From: Bacteroides sp.
GTDB taxonomy: Bacteria; Bacteroidota; Bacteroidia; Bacteroidales; Muribaculaceae
Reading direction: 5' to 3'
Assembly: GCA_023663525.1 (NCBI GenBank)
Contig: JAMPHF010000001.1
Coordinates: forward strand, 94,603 to 158,602
Length of the DNA stretch: 64,000 nucleotides
Shown here in pieces: positions 56,099 to 64,000 of this stretch. A model generated the notes under the pieces. It was not told the origin of the DNA. It saw only the letters and a program-made list of their open reading frames with translations, and ran no database searches. Positions within the stretch are counted from its first letter, which is position 1. The number at the start of each line of letters is the position of its first letter. The position numbers and the translations under genes were made by a program.

Positions 56099-56174
56099 CT
56101 CCACCCACACATCCAAACAGCAACAGAGATTATAACAATATACATTCTATCACTTTCACTATTTATTTTAAAGA

Positions 56175-56729
56175 ATGAAAAAACGCTTTTTGCCCGTAGC
56201 AATCGTGCTTACACTGTGCGGCTCAATGCTGACAACATCATGTATCGGAAGTTTCGCACTCACCAACAAGCTCCTGACATGGAACAAACAGATTGACAAT
56301 AAATTTGTCAACGAGCTCGTGTTCTTCGTGTTCTGGTTCCCCCTCCCCGTATATGAAGTGGCAGCCCTCGCCGATATATTGGTCATCAACTCAATCGAGT
56401 TCTGGAGCGGTGACAATCCCGTCACAGCCGGTAAGAAAGTCATCGACGGTCAGGACGGACGATATATCGTCGAATGTGACGGCAAGGGTTACACAATCAC
56501 CTCTGAAAATGACAAATCAGTGGTGCGCCTTGACTTCAATGCCGACGACAAGAGCTGGAGTGTGGTACTCCCTTCAGGCGAGAGCTACGAATTCATGACC
56601 TTCATTGATGAGACACATGTCTCCGTGCCGGGAATTGACGGTGTACGCAACGTGGTCGAGCTCTCCGACGACGGACTGATGGCCTACCGCGAAATGATGA
56701 ACAATCAAATGCTCATGGCCGCCAAATAA
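56175..56729 (+). CDS. DUF3332-type lipoprotein
   Basis: The 184-residue product has a lipoprotein signal (acylated Cys in TTSCIGSFALTNKL, near residue 23) and the DUF3332 core: LTWNKQIDNKFVNELVFFVFW, then VYEVAALADILVINSIEFWSG and a hydrophilic C-terminal beta domain. The hydrophobic middle may insert in the membrane. The function is unknown. It lies 9 bp before a VanZ-like gene and probably shares its transcript. Confidence 0.82.
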   Translation: MKKRFLPVAIVLTLCGSMLTTSCIGSFALTNKLLTWNKQIDNKFVNELVFFVFWFPLPVYEVAALADILVINSIEFWSGDNPVTAGKKVIDGQDGRYIVECDGKGYTITSENDKSVVRLDFNADDKSWSVVLPSGESYEFMTFIDETHVSVPGIDGVRNVVELSDDGLMAYREMMNNQMLMAAK

Positions 56730-56738
56730 TAACAACCG

Positions 56739-57140
56739 ATGAAACATCTGCGATGGATTCCACTCCACCAACTGACACTGGCAGTGGTCATCGTCATACT
56801 CTATCTAACCCTCCTTCCCAAACCTTTAGGGGAGGAGGAGTTCCATTTATTTCCCGGAGCTGACAAGGTGGTCCATGCCTGCATGTTCGGAGGTCTGACA
56901 CTAACCTACATTTTTGAGCGGATGAGAGGTCACCGTCCGCTGACTCTGAGGCAAGCCCTGCTCGCTGCAACCGTGGTGTCGGCGTTCGGCATAATCATCG
57001 AATTCCTGCAGGACGGCATGAATCTCGGACGCAGTGGCGACATCATGGATGCAATCGCTGACACTGTTGGGGCTTTCGCAGCCGTGGCAGTGTGCTATTG
57101 CTTACATTGGATCGACATCGTAGTAAAGCACCGCCCCTGA
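56739..57140 (+). CDS. VanZ-like membrane protein
   Basis: The 133-residue product has four transmembrane segments. Its VanZ family pattern includes the polar residues in PGADKVVHACMFGGLT, IIEFLQDGMNLGRSGDIMDAIADTVGA and a final helix. VanZ-like proteins can lower teicoplanin sensitivity in Gram-positives, but the family is widespread and this copy has no van genes beside it. The 3' end overlaps the end of convergent priA by 39 bp. Confidence 0.85.
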   Translation: MKHLRWIPLHQLTLAVVIVILYLTLLPKPLGEEEFHLFPGADKVVHACMFGGLTLTYIFERMRGHRPLTLRQALLAATVVSAFGIIIEFLQDGMNLGRSGDIMDAIADTVGAFAAVAVCYCLHWIDIVVKHRP

Positions 57141-59570
57141 GAGCAATTTCCGATTCGTCATCTCTATCCTGACATCGTTGAGGAGCTTCTTCACCTTTGT
57201 AATCGATGCATTGTTCTCAATTTTGAGCATTATGCGACGGATGTAGAGCGACTGAACTCTGGCCACATGCGGCTCGTCGGGACCCGTCACCCTGTTTCCG
57301 AGCAATGCGCGCAGACGAGTGGCATAATCAAAGGAGATGGACGAAACCGCAGCCCTGTCACGGTGTTTGATGTAGATATAAATCACACGGACAAACGGCG
57401 GATAGTTGTATTGCTGACGCTCGGCAAGCTCATGCTCATAGAATCCTTTATAGTCATGCTGCATCAGGAATGACAGCACAGGATGAGAGGGATTGTAGGT
57501 CTGGACAGCCACGACACCATTGGCGTTACGTCTGCCCGCACGCCCTGCCACCTGCTCAAGCATGTTGAAAGCCCGCTCGGATGAACGAAAATCGGGGAAA
57601 TTGATGACACTGTCGGCGTTGACGACCGCCACAGTACTCACATGGTCAAAATCAAGCCCCTTGGTGACCATCTGGGTCCCGACGAGAATCTGAGACTTCC
57701 CCTTGGAGAAATTCTCTATGATATTCTCGTAACTGTCCTTGCTACGGGTCGTGTCAAGATCCATGCGCACAATCGAAGCATTGCCGAAAAGAGAATCGAC
57801 CTCCTCCTCGACACGCTCCGTACCGTAGCCAAGCACTTCAATGCCGGGTTCCTGACATGCAGGACACACCTCCGGCACCGGATAGGGAGTCGCACAATAG
57901 TGGCACACAAGTTTATCCGTGTGGCGATGATAGGTCAGCGACACGTCACAATTATTGCATTTCGGCACATAACCACACAGCTTGCAACGCGCCACCGGGG
58001 CATAGCCGCGACGGTTTATGAACAGGATGGCCTGCTCACCGCGTTGGAGCGATTCATTGACCAGACGCTCTGTCTCAAAGGCAAAAGTCCCAGTCACAAG
58101 CCCTTTCTTCCGGGCATTTGACATATCTATCAGCCGCATTTCCGGCAATTTCATGCCCTCATAGCGCACGGACAGCTCAACGAGTCCGAATCTACCGCTC
58201 TTAGCCTTGTAGTATGTCTCAATGGAGGGAGTGGCACTTCCAAGCAGCGTCTTAGCCCCATGCATTGACGATAATACGATTGCAGCATCCCTCGCATTGT
58301 AGCGCGGAGCCGGATCCTGCTGTTTGTAGGCACTCTCATGCTCCTCATCGACTATGACAAGCCCAAGTGACGCAAAAGGCAGGAATACGGATGACCTTGC
58401 ACCGATGACCACACATGGCTCATTCGACTCAAGCAGCTTTTTCCAGATATCCACCCGCTCGTTATCCGAGAATTTTGAATGGTAGATGACAACCTTGTCA
58501 CCGAAAACGCGCTGAAGCCGCCCGGTCAACTGAGTGGTCAAAGCTATTTCAGGGACAAGATACAGCACCTGCCACCCCTGCTTCAAGACGTAATCTATCA
58601 GATGAATGTAGATTTCGGTCTTTCCGCTTGAAGTCACACCGTGGAGGAGTGTGATGTCAGTGTTCAGCCACGATTTATGGATTGAGTCAAGGGCTTCGCT
58701 CTGCGCCTCGGTCAATGTCGGCAAGCTGCCGGTGACGAGTCCTGAATAGCTGAACCTGTTCACTTCACGAGTGTAAATCTCGACTATATTTTTCTTCGCC
58801 ATGGCTGCAATAACCGTCGTGGTCACTCCCGCGCGTTCAATCAACTCCGTGCGTGTCACCTCATGCAGTTCCTCGCCCTGCCTCATGAACGCTGAAAGTT
58901 CAATCAATGCAAGGAGAGCCTTCTCCTGCTTTCCTCCACCTCTCACACTGTCGAAAATCCTGTGCAAAGCCTCAGAGTCACCTCTCGCGGCGGCGAGACG
59001 GACATAGACCTCCTTACGTGAACGGTAACGCTCAATGAGATTCTCGGAAATCATCACCGCACCTTTCGCAAGCAATGAATTTGTAACCCCGACTATATTT
59101 GAGAAGCCGGTTTTACGCCCAATCACATCAATCGGCATCTTCTTTTCCGACCCGAGCAGCAGTTCCATCACTGCAACCTCGCGGGTGTTGAGCCTGTCGT
59201 CCTCACTCTCCTCATAATCCGGAGAAGCCATTATGAAGGTTTCGCTCTCGACCTTCAAGCCCGCAGGCATCGCAGCGCGCATCACTTCGCCCGGTGTACA
59301 TAGATAGTAATCCGCCACCCACTGCCAGAATTTCAACTGCGGATGTCTCACAATCGGACGGTCATCAAGTTTGAAAGCTATATCCTTGACCTCATAGTTC
59401 TCTGGTCCGACATTGCTCATGCCCGTGACTATGCCCGTATAGAATTTCTTACGTCCGAATGGGACAATAACTCTATGTCCCACAGAAATCTGTCCGGCAA
59501 GATCTGCCGGGATTCTATATGTGAAAGAGCCCATTATAGGGACTGGGACAAGGACATCAGCGTATGTCAT
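57102..59570 (-). CDS. priA: Primosomal protein N' (replication restart helicase)
   Basis: PriA loads the replisome at stalled forks. The 822-residue product has an N-terminal DNA-binding domain (MTYADVLVPVPIMGSFTYRIP), helicase motifs Walker A GVTSSGKTE and DEEH, and a zinc region CKLCGYVPKCNNCDVSLTYH with CHYCATPYPVPEVCPAC. Motifs V/VI (GTQMVTKGLDF, QVAGRAGR) follow. I chose ATG 59570 over the open frame from 59633. Transcription runs away from rnpB, with a shared 90-bp divergent promoter region. Confidence 0.96.
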   Translation of the reverse strand: MTYADVLVPVPIMGSFTYRIPADLAGQISVGHRVIVPFGRKKFYTGIVTGMSNVGPENYEVKDIAFKLDDRPIVRHPQLKFWQWVADYYLCTPGEVMRAAMPAGLKVESETFIMASPDYEESEDDRLNTREVAVMELLLGSEKKMPIDVIGRKTGFSNIVGVTNSLLAKGAVMISENLIERYRSRKEVYVRLAAARGDSEALHRIFDSVRGGGKQEKALLALIELSAFMRQGEELHEVTRTELIERAGVTTTVIAAMAKKNIVEIYTREVNRFSYSGLVTGSLPTLTEAQSEALDSIHKSWLNTDITLLHGVTSSGKTEIYIHLIDYVLKQGWQVLYLVPEIALTTQLTGRLQRVFGDKVVIYHSKFSDNERVDIWKKLLESNEPCVVIGARSSVFLPFASLGLVIVDEEHESAYKQQDPAPRYNARDAAIVLSSMHGAKTLLGSATPSIETYYKAKSGRFGLVELSVRYEGMKLPEMRLIDMSNARKKGLVTGTFAFETERLVNESLQRGEQAILFINRRGYAPVARCKLCGYVPKCNNCDVSLTYHRHTDKLVCHYCATPYPVPEVCPACQEPGIEVLGYGTERVEEEVDSLFGNASIVRMDLDTTRSKDSYENIIENFSKGKSQILVGTQMVTKGLDFDHVSTVAVVNADSVINFPDFRSSERAFNMLEQVAGRAGRRNANGVVAVQTYNPSHPVLSFLMQHDYKGFYEHELAERQQYNYPPFVRVIYIYIKHRDRAAVSSISFDYATRLRALLGNRVTGPDEPHVARVQSLYIRRIMLKIENNASITKVKKLLNDVRIEMTNRKLLSGAVLYYDVDPM

Positions 59571-59602
59571 GGCAACCAAAGGGAGAATGTGAATTTTGAT
59601 TG

Positions 59603-59634
59603 TAAAAATACAATAAATCTTTTGAGATGGCAAA
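59603..59634 (-). promoter_or_regulatory. Promoter of priA (-33 TTTG / TATTTTTA)
   Basis: On the minus strand TTTG (59634-59631) and TATTTTTA (59610-59603) are 20 bp apart; the -7 box has its last G replaced by A. Confidence 0.55.
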
Positions 59635-59652
59635 GGTTTTGGATTTTATTTG

Positions 59653-59660
59653 TAACTTTG
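59653..59660 (+). promoter_or_regulatory. -7 box (TAACTTTG) of rnpB
   Basis: TAACTTTG immediately precedes the RNase P RNA, placing the transcription start a few bases downstream at its 5' stem. Confidence 0.7.
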
Positions 59661-59662
59661 TG

Positions 59663-60114
59663 AGCGGTAGCAGGACGCTTGTGTCGCTTGCCGATGGAGT
59701 TGATCTTCGGAGCGGCAAGAGGAAAGTCCGGGCAACACAGAGCACCATACTTTCTAACAGTAAGCTGTCGGTGACGGCAGAGTAACGTGACAGAAAACAA
59801 CAGCCGGTCAATCCATCCGTGATTTTCCGGCAATGGTGAAAAGGTGGGGTAAGAGCCCACCGGATGTCGTGGCGACACGACATGCCGCACGTCTTATGGG
59901 TTGCAAGGCCATGTATACCGGCTCGCTGACACACTCGCTATGCCGAGCGTCAGCAATGGGTTGCTCGCTCATCGCCGGGGGGTAGGCTGCTCGAGTGCCG
60001 AAGCAAAGCGAGGCACCGCTTAGATAAATGACACGGGCACTGCGGCAACCTTCAGGACTCGTTTCTGAGAGAAGTCCCGCAGTGACATAACCCGGCTTAT
60101 AGTCCTGCTACCTT
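59663..60114 (+). ncRNA. rnpB: RNase P RNA (bacterial class A)
   Basis: The RNA processes tRNA 5' ends. The closing stem P1 is GGTAGCAGGAC (59666-59676) with GTCCTGCTACC (60102-60112). The universally conserved core GAGGAAAGTCCGGGC follows near 59718, and the matching 3' core ACATAACCCGGCTTA is at about 60084. A T run directly after P1 ends it. Ends are accurate to a few bases. It explains the non-coding stretch between priA and the SGNH hydrolase gene. Confidence 0.96.
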
Positions 60115-60148
60115 TTTCAATTTTCAATTCCTAAGATCCACACCAATC

Positions 60149-61000
60149 ATGAAACCGCTCCACGCCAATTGCATCACCCTAATGCTTTCAATCCTTTCAA
60201 CCCTCGGAGTCTATGCCCATGACGGTCATGAGCATGCCCCGGTTGTCAACATCCCGGCTGAGGACATCAATCTCAACACTCCGTGGAACGGGAAGAAAGT
60301 AGCATTTCTTGGAGACTCCATGACCGACCCAAGAAATAAATCGACAAAAAAACGTTACTGGGATTACCTACAGACACTTGCCGGGATTGAACCTCACGTC
60401 TTTGCGCGCAGCGGCTACCAATGGGACGGCATATACAAGAAAGCCGAGGAAATGAATTCCACCATCGGCGATTCGATTGATGTAATCATGATATGGGCCG
60501 GTACGAATGATTTCAACCAAAGCAAACCCATCGGTCAATTCTACTCCGAACGCATGGACAGTGTCAACGTCAATGGCAAGATGGAGCTTCGCAAACACCG
60601 GCAGTTGCTGATGAACGATTCGACATTCACCGGCAACATCAACCGCGTGATGTCATATCTCAAGCACAATTATCCTGACAAACAAATTATCATCATGACT
60701 CCGATTCACCGTGCGTTTGCCAAGTTCAGCGACAAAAACGTGCAACCCGATGAGAATTATGCCAACGGTCAGGGGCTGTATATCGAAACCTACATCAACA
60801 CCCTCCGTCAAGCTGCCGACCTGTGGGCAGTCCCGGTCATAGACCTATACACTGACAGCGGACTCTATCCGCTGGAAGAACGTCATGACCAATACTTCCA
60901 TCATGACAAAACTGACCGTCTACATCCCAACGACAACGGTCACTACCGCATAGCCCGCACAATTCAGGCGCGGTTCAACGCCATCCCACCTACACTTTGA
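60149..61000 (+). CDS. SGNH/GDSL-family hydrolase, secreted
   Basis: The 283-residue product has a signal peptide (residues 1-23, ending GVYA) and the SGNH blocks: VAFLGDSMTD with nucleophile Ser57 (block I), SGYQWDG, WAGTNDF (block III) and DRLHPNDNGH with the catalytic Asp/His (block V). A His-rich stretch HDGHEHA follows the signal peptide. Family members deacylate or de-esterify polysaccharides and lipids; the substrate here is unknown. The gene stands alone, 35 bp after rnpB. Confidence 0.88.
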   Translation: MKPLHANCITLMLSILSTLGVYAHDGHEHAPVVNIPAEDINLNTPWNGKKVAFLGDSMTDPRNKSTKKRYWDYLQTLAGIEPHVFARSGYQWDGIYKKAEEMNSTIGDSIDVIMIWAGTNDFNQSKPIGQFYSERMDSVNVNGKMELRKHRQLLMNDSTFTGNINRVMSYLKHNYPDKQIIIMTPIHRAFAKFSDKNVQPDENYANGQGLYIETYINTLRQAADLWAVPVIDLYTDSGLYPLEERHDQYFHHDKTDRLHPNDNGHYRIARTIQARFNAIPPTL

Positions 61001-61009
61001 CCGGAAGAC

Positions 61010-62089
61010 TTACAGCTTCGCCACTATCCGGCTGACAGGCTCATTGACAGCACCCATCTGCTGCTTGTAGGGTTCTTCACCACGGCAAAGGTCAAAGTCT
61101 TTCACACCTCTGTCATAACACCACCTCATGATTTCCTTCAGCATCAGGATTCCCGGAGCGTGAGCACGCTGCTCAGTGTCGATGGCAAGTTTAGGGACAA
61201 CAATGTAGCCATTTGACATATAAAGAAATGCAAATGCCGATGGCTCACCATTGATTTCAAACACGAAAAGGATTGTCTCGTCAAGTTCATTGAAGCTCAT
61301 CGTCTTCATTCCGCCCGCACATTCCCTGCGTGTTTCCACCGCACACATAAACCGACGGAAAATCGTCACTTCACGCTTGCGCCACACGTTTTTGCGCTTG
61401 AAAAACAGTCGCCATATCTTCTCCCAATACTCAGTGGATGGAGGATTGTGACGTGTGTACACTTTCAATTCACAGGTCAGATCACCGTGAGTGAAATGAT
61501 TGCTTCGAGTCTTGATGTTGTGACGAAGCTTCTTATTGAGTGATCCATAGTAGCTGTCAAAATCCTCAAACTCCGAGAGGGGGATGTGATAGCTTCCACG
61601 TTCCGAATAGCGCGCACCGGGGATCGCCTTCAGTGCCCGGGTGAAAGGTGTGGACGGCGGGAGTTCAAACAAGCGCAGTTTCTTCCCCTTGTAACGTTCT
61701 CTCATGAAAGATACGAGTGCGCTGAACACGTCAGAATGTTTCTCATCATTGAAAGGCGACACCACATTGTTGATTCCCGATGTCCGCCATGATGTCATCT
61801 CAACCTTGCCACCGAATTTCGACACCATCAACGGAAGTATGGCCACAGGCTCGCCGTCCTGTCTGACGAGTATATACTCAATCCGTTTAAGTCCGTATCT
61901 GACAGATGCCATACCGGCATAATACCGCTCGACAAACTCATTCCACACGTATGTCTGATAGAAACTGTAGTTGAGACGCGGTAGCCGCCCCGACGCTATC
62001 ATATCAAACGCGGTCGAGTCAAACTCTCTCCAAATCTGCTTGAGTGAACTTATGTCAGTAAGGACTTCAAACGTAATCTTTCCTCCCAT
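61010..62089 (-). CDS. GNAT-fold acyltransferase of the FemAB/BioF2-like type
   Basis: The 359-residue product has the double-GNAT layout of the acetyltransferase_6/FemAB-like group. An N-terminal half contains YVLVRQDGEPVAILPLM-like strands, with a central RHNIKTRSNHF segment. A C-terminal half has FAFLYMSNGYIVV followed by ILMLKEIMRWCYDRGVKDFDLCRGEEPYKQ. The last phrase is the most family-specific. Relatives act in polysaccharide or cell-wall modification; no substrate can be named. It is convergent with the SGNH gene, 9 bp apart. Confidence 0.75.
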   Translation of the reverse strand: MGGKITFEVLTDISSLKQIWREFDSTAFDMIASGRLPRLNYSFYQTYVWNEFVERYYAGMASVRYGLKRIEYILVRQDGEPVAILPLMVSKFGGKVEMTSWRTSGINNVVSPFNDEKHSDVFSALVSFMRERYKGKKLRLFELPPSTPFTRALKAIPGARYSERGSYHIPLSEFEDFDSYYGSLNKKLRHNIKTRSNHFTHGDLTCELKVYTRHNPPSTEYWEKIWRLFFKRKNVWRKREVTIFRRFMCAVETRRECAGGMKTMSFNELDETILFVFEINGEPSAFAFLYMSNGYIVVPKLAIDTEQRAHAPGILMLKEIMRWCYDRGVKDFDLCRGEEPYKQQMGAVNEPVSRIVAKL

Positions 62090-62152
62090 ATAGGTATCAG
62101 AATAAATTTATTACGCAAATTTACATCAAAACGCCCAAAATACAAAATATCG

Positions 62153-62200
62153 AGGGCAGAGCCATCAGGAATCGTGTTCCTTCGTAACTCTGCCCTCGGC
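62153..62200 (-). terminator. Terminator after the SulP gene
   Basis: CGAGGGCAGAG (62153-62163) pairs perfectly with CTCTGCCCTCG (62190-62200). On the minus strand a T-rich run (ATATTTTGTATTTTG) follows. Confidence 0.85.
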
Positions 62201-62235
62201 ACAATATGTTTGTTGATACCAGACTGATCAAACTA

Positions 62236-63936
62236 TCAGACTGTCGCAGACACTGTTGACTGGGCGGGGGCTATCTTATTTGCCATCTCAACAGCCTTGG
62301 TGATGTGGGAACAGATGTGATCCTCACCGACAAGGTGATTGATTCCTGCATGGTACAGCGCATCGCGGACATTGTCCTTCACACCCGAAAGCACTACATG
62401 TATGCCCTCCTCCTGTGAGGATTTGATAAGAGTCTCAAGGTTGTGGATGCCGGTTGAATCGATAAACGGAACTTTACGCATTCGGATGATACGCACTTTA
62501 GGCTTGCGGCCGAGAGTGTTGCGCATAAGTTCATCAAACTTTGTAGCGACTCCGAAAAAGAACGGGCCGTCAATCTCATAGACCTCAACACCGGGATTAA
62601 CATTCAGCACCTCATGATGCGACATTTCGGAACCCTCGTCAACGTCGAGCTGTCCGGAGTAAGCGCGTATCTCCGTGTTCTCCATCACACGGCGCAGAAA
62701 CAGAATCACAGCAAGCAAGAGACCCATCTCTATAGCAATCGTGAGATCAAACACAACCGTCAGAAGGAAAGTCAGCGCGAGCACGGAAATATCACTCTTG
62801 GGATTATGGAAAATCGAGCGGATTGTTCGCCAGCCGCTCATGTTGTAGCTCACCACAATCAGCACGGCCGCAAGACACGCCATCGGGATGAGATTGATCA
62901 GAGGCATGAGGAAAAGGAAAATCAGGAACAACACAATGGCATGGACCACACCGGCCACGGGGGTACGACCGCCATTGGTGATATTGGTCATTGTGCGGGC
63001 AATGGCACCGGTGACGGGTATGCCACCGAAGAACGGAACTATGATATTGGCCATACCCTGACCTATGAGTTCCGTGTTGCTGTTTGTGCGTGTACCCGTG
63101 ACACCGTCAGCCACCGTAGCGGAGAGAAGTGACTCAATCGCACCGAGAATGGCGATGGTAAAAGCTGAGGGCAGAAGTCGGTTGATCGTGGCCATATTCA
63201 GTTCAAAGCCATGAGGCTGAGGGATGTCCGTTGACATTGAGCCGAAACGGTCACCGATGGTCTCGACACTGATTCCGGGGACGAGCGACACAACTGCGGT
63301 CACGATGATAATAGCGATCAGCGCACCCGGCAGACGGCGCGACACCTTCGGGGCGACAATGATTATGGCAAGTGCAGCCAAGCCGACGGCAAGAGTCATC
63401 CAATCAATATTTCCGAAATTCGATATGTAGGCACCCCACTTAGGGATAAACTCACTGGGGACATTTTTCAACCCGAGACCGAAGAAATCATTTATCTGCG
63501 TTGAAAAAATGGTCAGAGCAATACCGGCTGTGAATCCTACCACAATCGGATAGGGGATAAATTTGATGACGGTACCGAGCCGGAAAAACCCGAGAGCCAC
63601 GAGTATCAGACCGGCCATCAAGGTAGCGACAGCCAATCCCTCCAGACCGTAGGTGGCAATGATGTTGTAGACGATGACGATAAACGCACCCGTAGGACCA
63701 CCGATCTGCACCGTACACCCACCTGCTGCCGATACTATAAATCCACCTATGATAGCCGTGATGAGACCCACCGTAGGGCTGACGCCGCTCGCAATACCAA
63801 AAGCAATCGCAAGAGGGAGAGCCACGATACCGACAACTATACCGGCCACAAGATCGCTCTTGAACTTGTCAGCGGAATAATTGCGCAAAGCCGAGATAAG
63901 TTTCGGCTTGAAATCAATTGAACCGTAAAAATTCAT
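62236..63936 (-). CDS. SulP-family anion transporter with STAS domain
   Basis: The 566-residue product has about twelve transmembrane helices in residues 25-420 with SulP signatures (AGIVVGIVALPLAIAFG, QIGGPTGAFIVIV, PYPIVVGFTAGIAL, PVTGAIARTMTNI) and a cytoplasmic STAS domain (~445-550) with the MRKVPFIDSTGIHNLE phospho-acceptor-like loop. SulP proteins move sulfate, bicarbonate or dicarboxylates such as succinate; the substrate cannot be fixed from sequence. The start codon at 63936 leaves 64 bp to the window edge without a clear promoter box. Confidence 0.92.
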   Translation of the reverse strand: MNFYGSIDFKPKLISALRNYSADKFKSDLVAGIVVGIVALPLAIAFGIASGVSPTVGLITAIIGGFIVSAAGGCTVQIGGPTGAFIVIVYNIIATYGLEGLAVATLMAGLILVALGFFRLGTVIKFIPYPIVVGFTAGIALTIFSTQINDFFGLGLKNVPSEFIPKWGAYISNFGNIDWMTLAVGLAALAIIIVAPKVSRRLPGALIAIIIVTAVVSLVPGISVETIGDRFGSMSTDIPQPHGFELNMATINRLLPSAFTIAILGAIESLLSATVADGVTGTRTNSNTELIGQGMANIIVPFFGGIPVTGAIARTMTNITNGGRTPVAGVVHAIVLFLIFLFLMPLINLIPMACLAAVLIVVSYNMSGWRTIRSIFHNPKSDISVLALTFLLTVVFDLTIAIEMGLLLAVILFLRRVMENTEIRAYSGQLDVDEGSEMSHHEVLNVNPGVEVYEIDGPFFFGVATKFDELMRNTLGRKPKVRIIRMRKVPFIDSTGIHNLETLIKSSQEEGIHVVLSGVKDNVRDALYHAGINHLVGEDHICSHITKAVEMANKIAPAQSTVSATV

Positions 63937-64000
63937 TTGTAGTTACCTTATAAATTGTATATTTCCAGACATCAGATAATCGGGACAAAAAGAAGCGGAA

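Noticed and set aside
56739..57140. VanZ-like gene as glycopeptide resistance
   Set aside because: No van operon genes are present, and the family is widespread with unknown roles.

Overview
The window looks like chromosomal DNA from a member of the Bacteroidales, most likely the family Muribaculaceae. The evidence is the Bacteroidetes -33/-7 promoter pattern (TTTG, about 20 bp, TAnnTTTG) upstream of many genes, the lack of consistent Shine-Dalgarno sequences, a tRNA without an encoded CCA, and the family-level character of the proteins (Ffh, GltB, AmtB, PurM, ABC-F and others). Species assignment is inference only. Most of the 64 kb is ordinary core genome with high coding density. There is no prophage, CRISPR array, rRNA operon or intact transposase gene.

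Layout. 0.1-3.7 kb: panC-panD and ffh-folD, each pair joined by an ATGA overlap. 3.7-8.8 kb: a CapA-like phosphatase, htpG behind a sigma-54-like promoter, then nicotinamidase and an AI-2E-family permease on the minus strand. 9.0-21.1 kb: a large tripartite ABC export locus (adaptor, permease A1, permease B1, ATPase, permease A2, permease B2, TolC) followed by a sigma-54-activating response regulator and its histidine kinase. The promoter of the locus has a near-consensus -24/-12 element preceded by a cluster of GGACA/TGTCC half-sites. This suggests that the two-component pair encoded at the far end controls the pump. Two REP/BIME-like elements and one 383-bp MITE-like element sit in the gaps of this locus. 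21.2-30.5 kb: tRNA-Arg(CCU), alaS, a GH105 hydrolase, a PepSY membrane protein, a GH31 glycosidase and a chimeric, probably decayed secreted-protein ORF. 30.6-33.0 kb: an unusual ABC-F ATPase with one degenerate ATP site, and a KilA-N pseudogene.

33.2-40.7 kb: the nitrogen-assimilation operon amtB-gltB-gltD on the minus strand. 41.1-46.4 kb: an acyltransferase, a membrane metallophosphoesterase, tex and a folK-like gene. A second copy of the 383-bp element lies between the phosphoesterase and tex. It has a CTAA duplication and has changed the phosphoesterase C-terminus. 46.5-52.3 kb, minus strand: comEC, aroE, a YcxB-like membrane protein and the agmatine-to-putrescine pair (agmatine deiminase and N-carbamoylputrescine amidase) with a small acidic protein. 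52.6-57.1 kb: a DUF4136 lipoprotein, purM, an MltF-like lytic transglycosylase, a DUF3332 lipoprotein and a VanZ-like protein. 57.1-64 kb: priA, the RNase P RNA gene, an SGNH hydrolase, a FemAB/GNAT-like protein and a SulP anion transporter.

The most interesting items are the sigma-54/two-component-controlled export locus with its duplicated permease pairs, the structured 383-bp mobile element with a reconstructible insertion history, and the ABC-F protein whose two nucleotide sites have diverged in a coordinated way.
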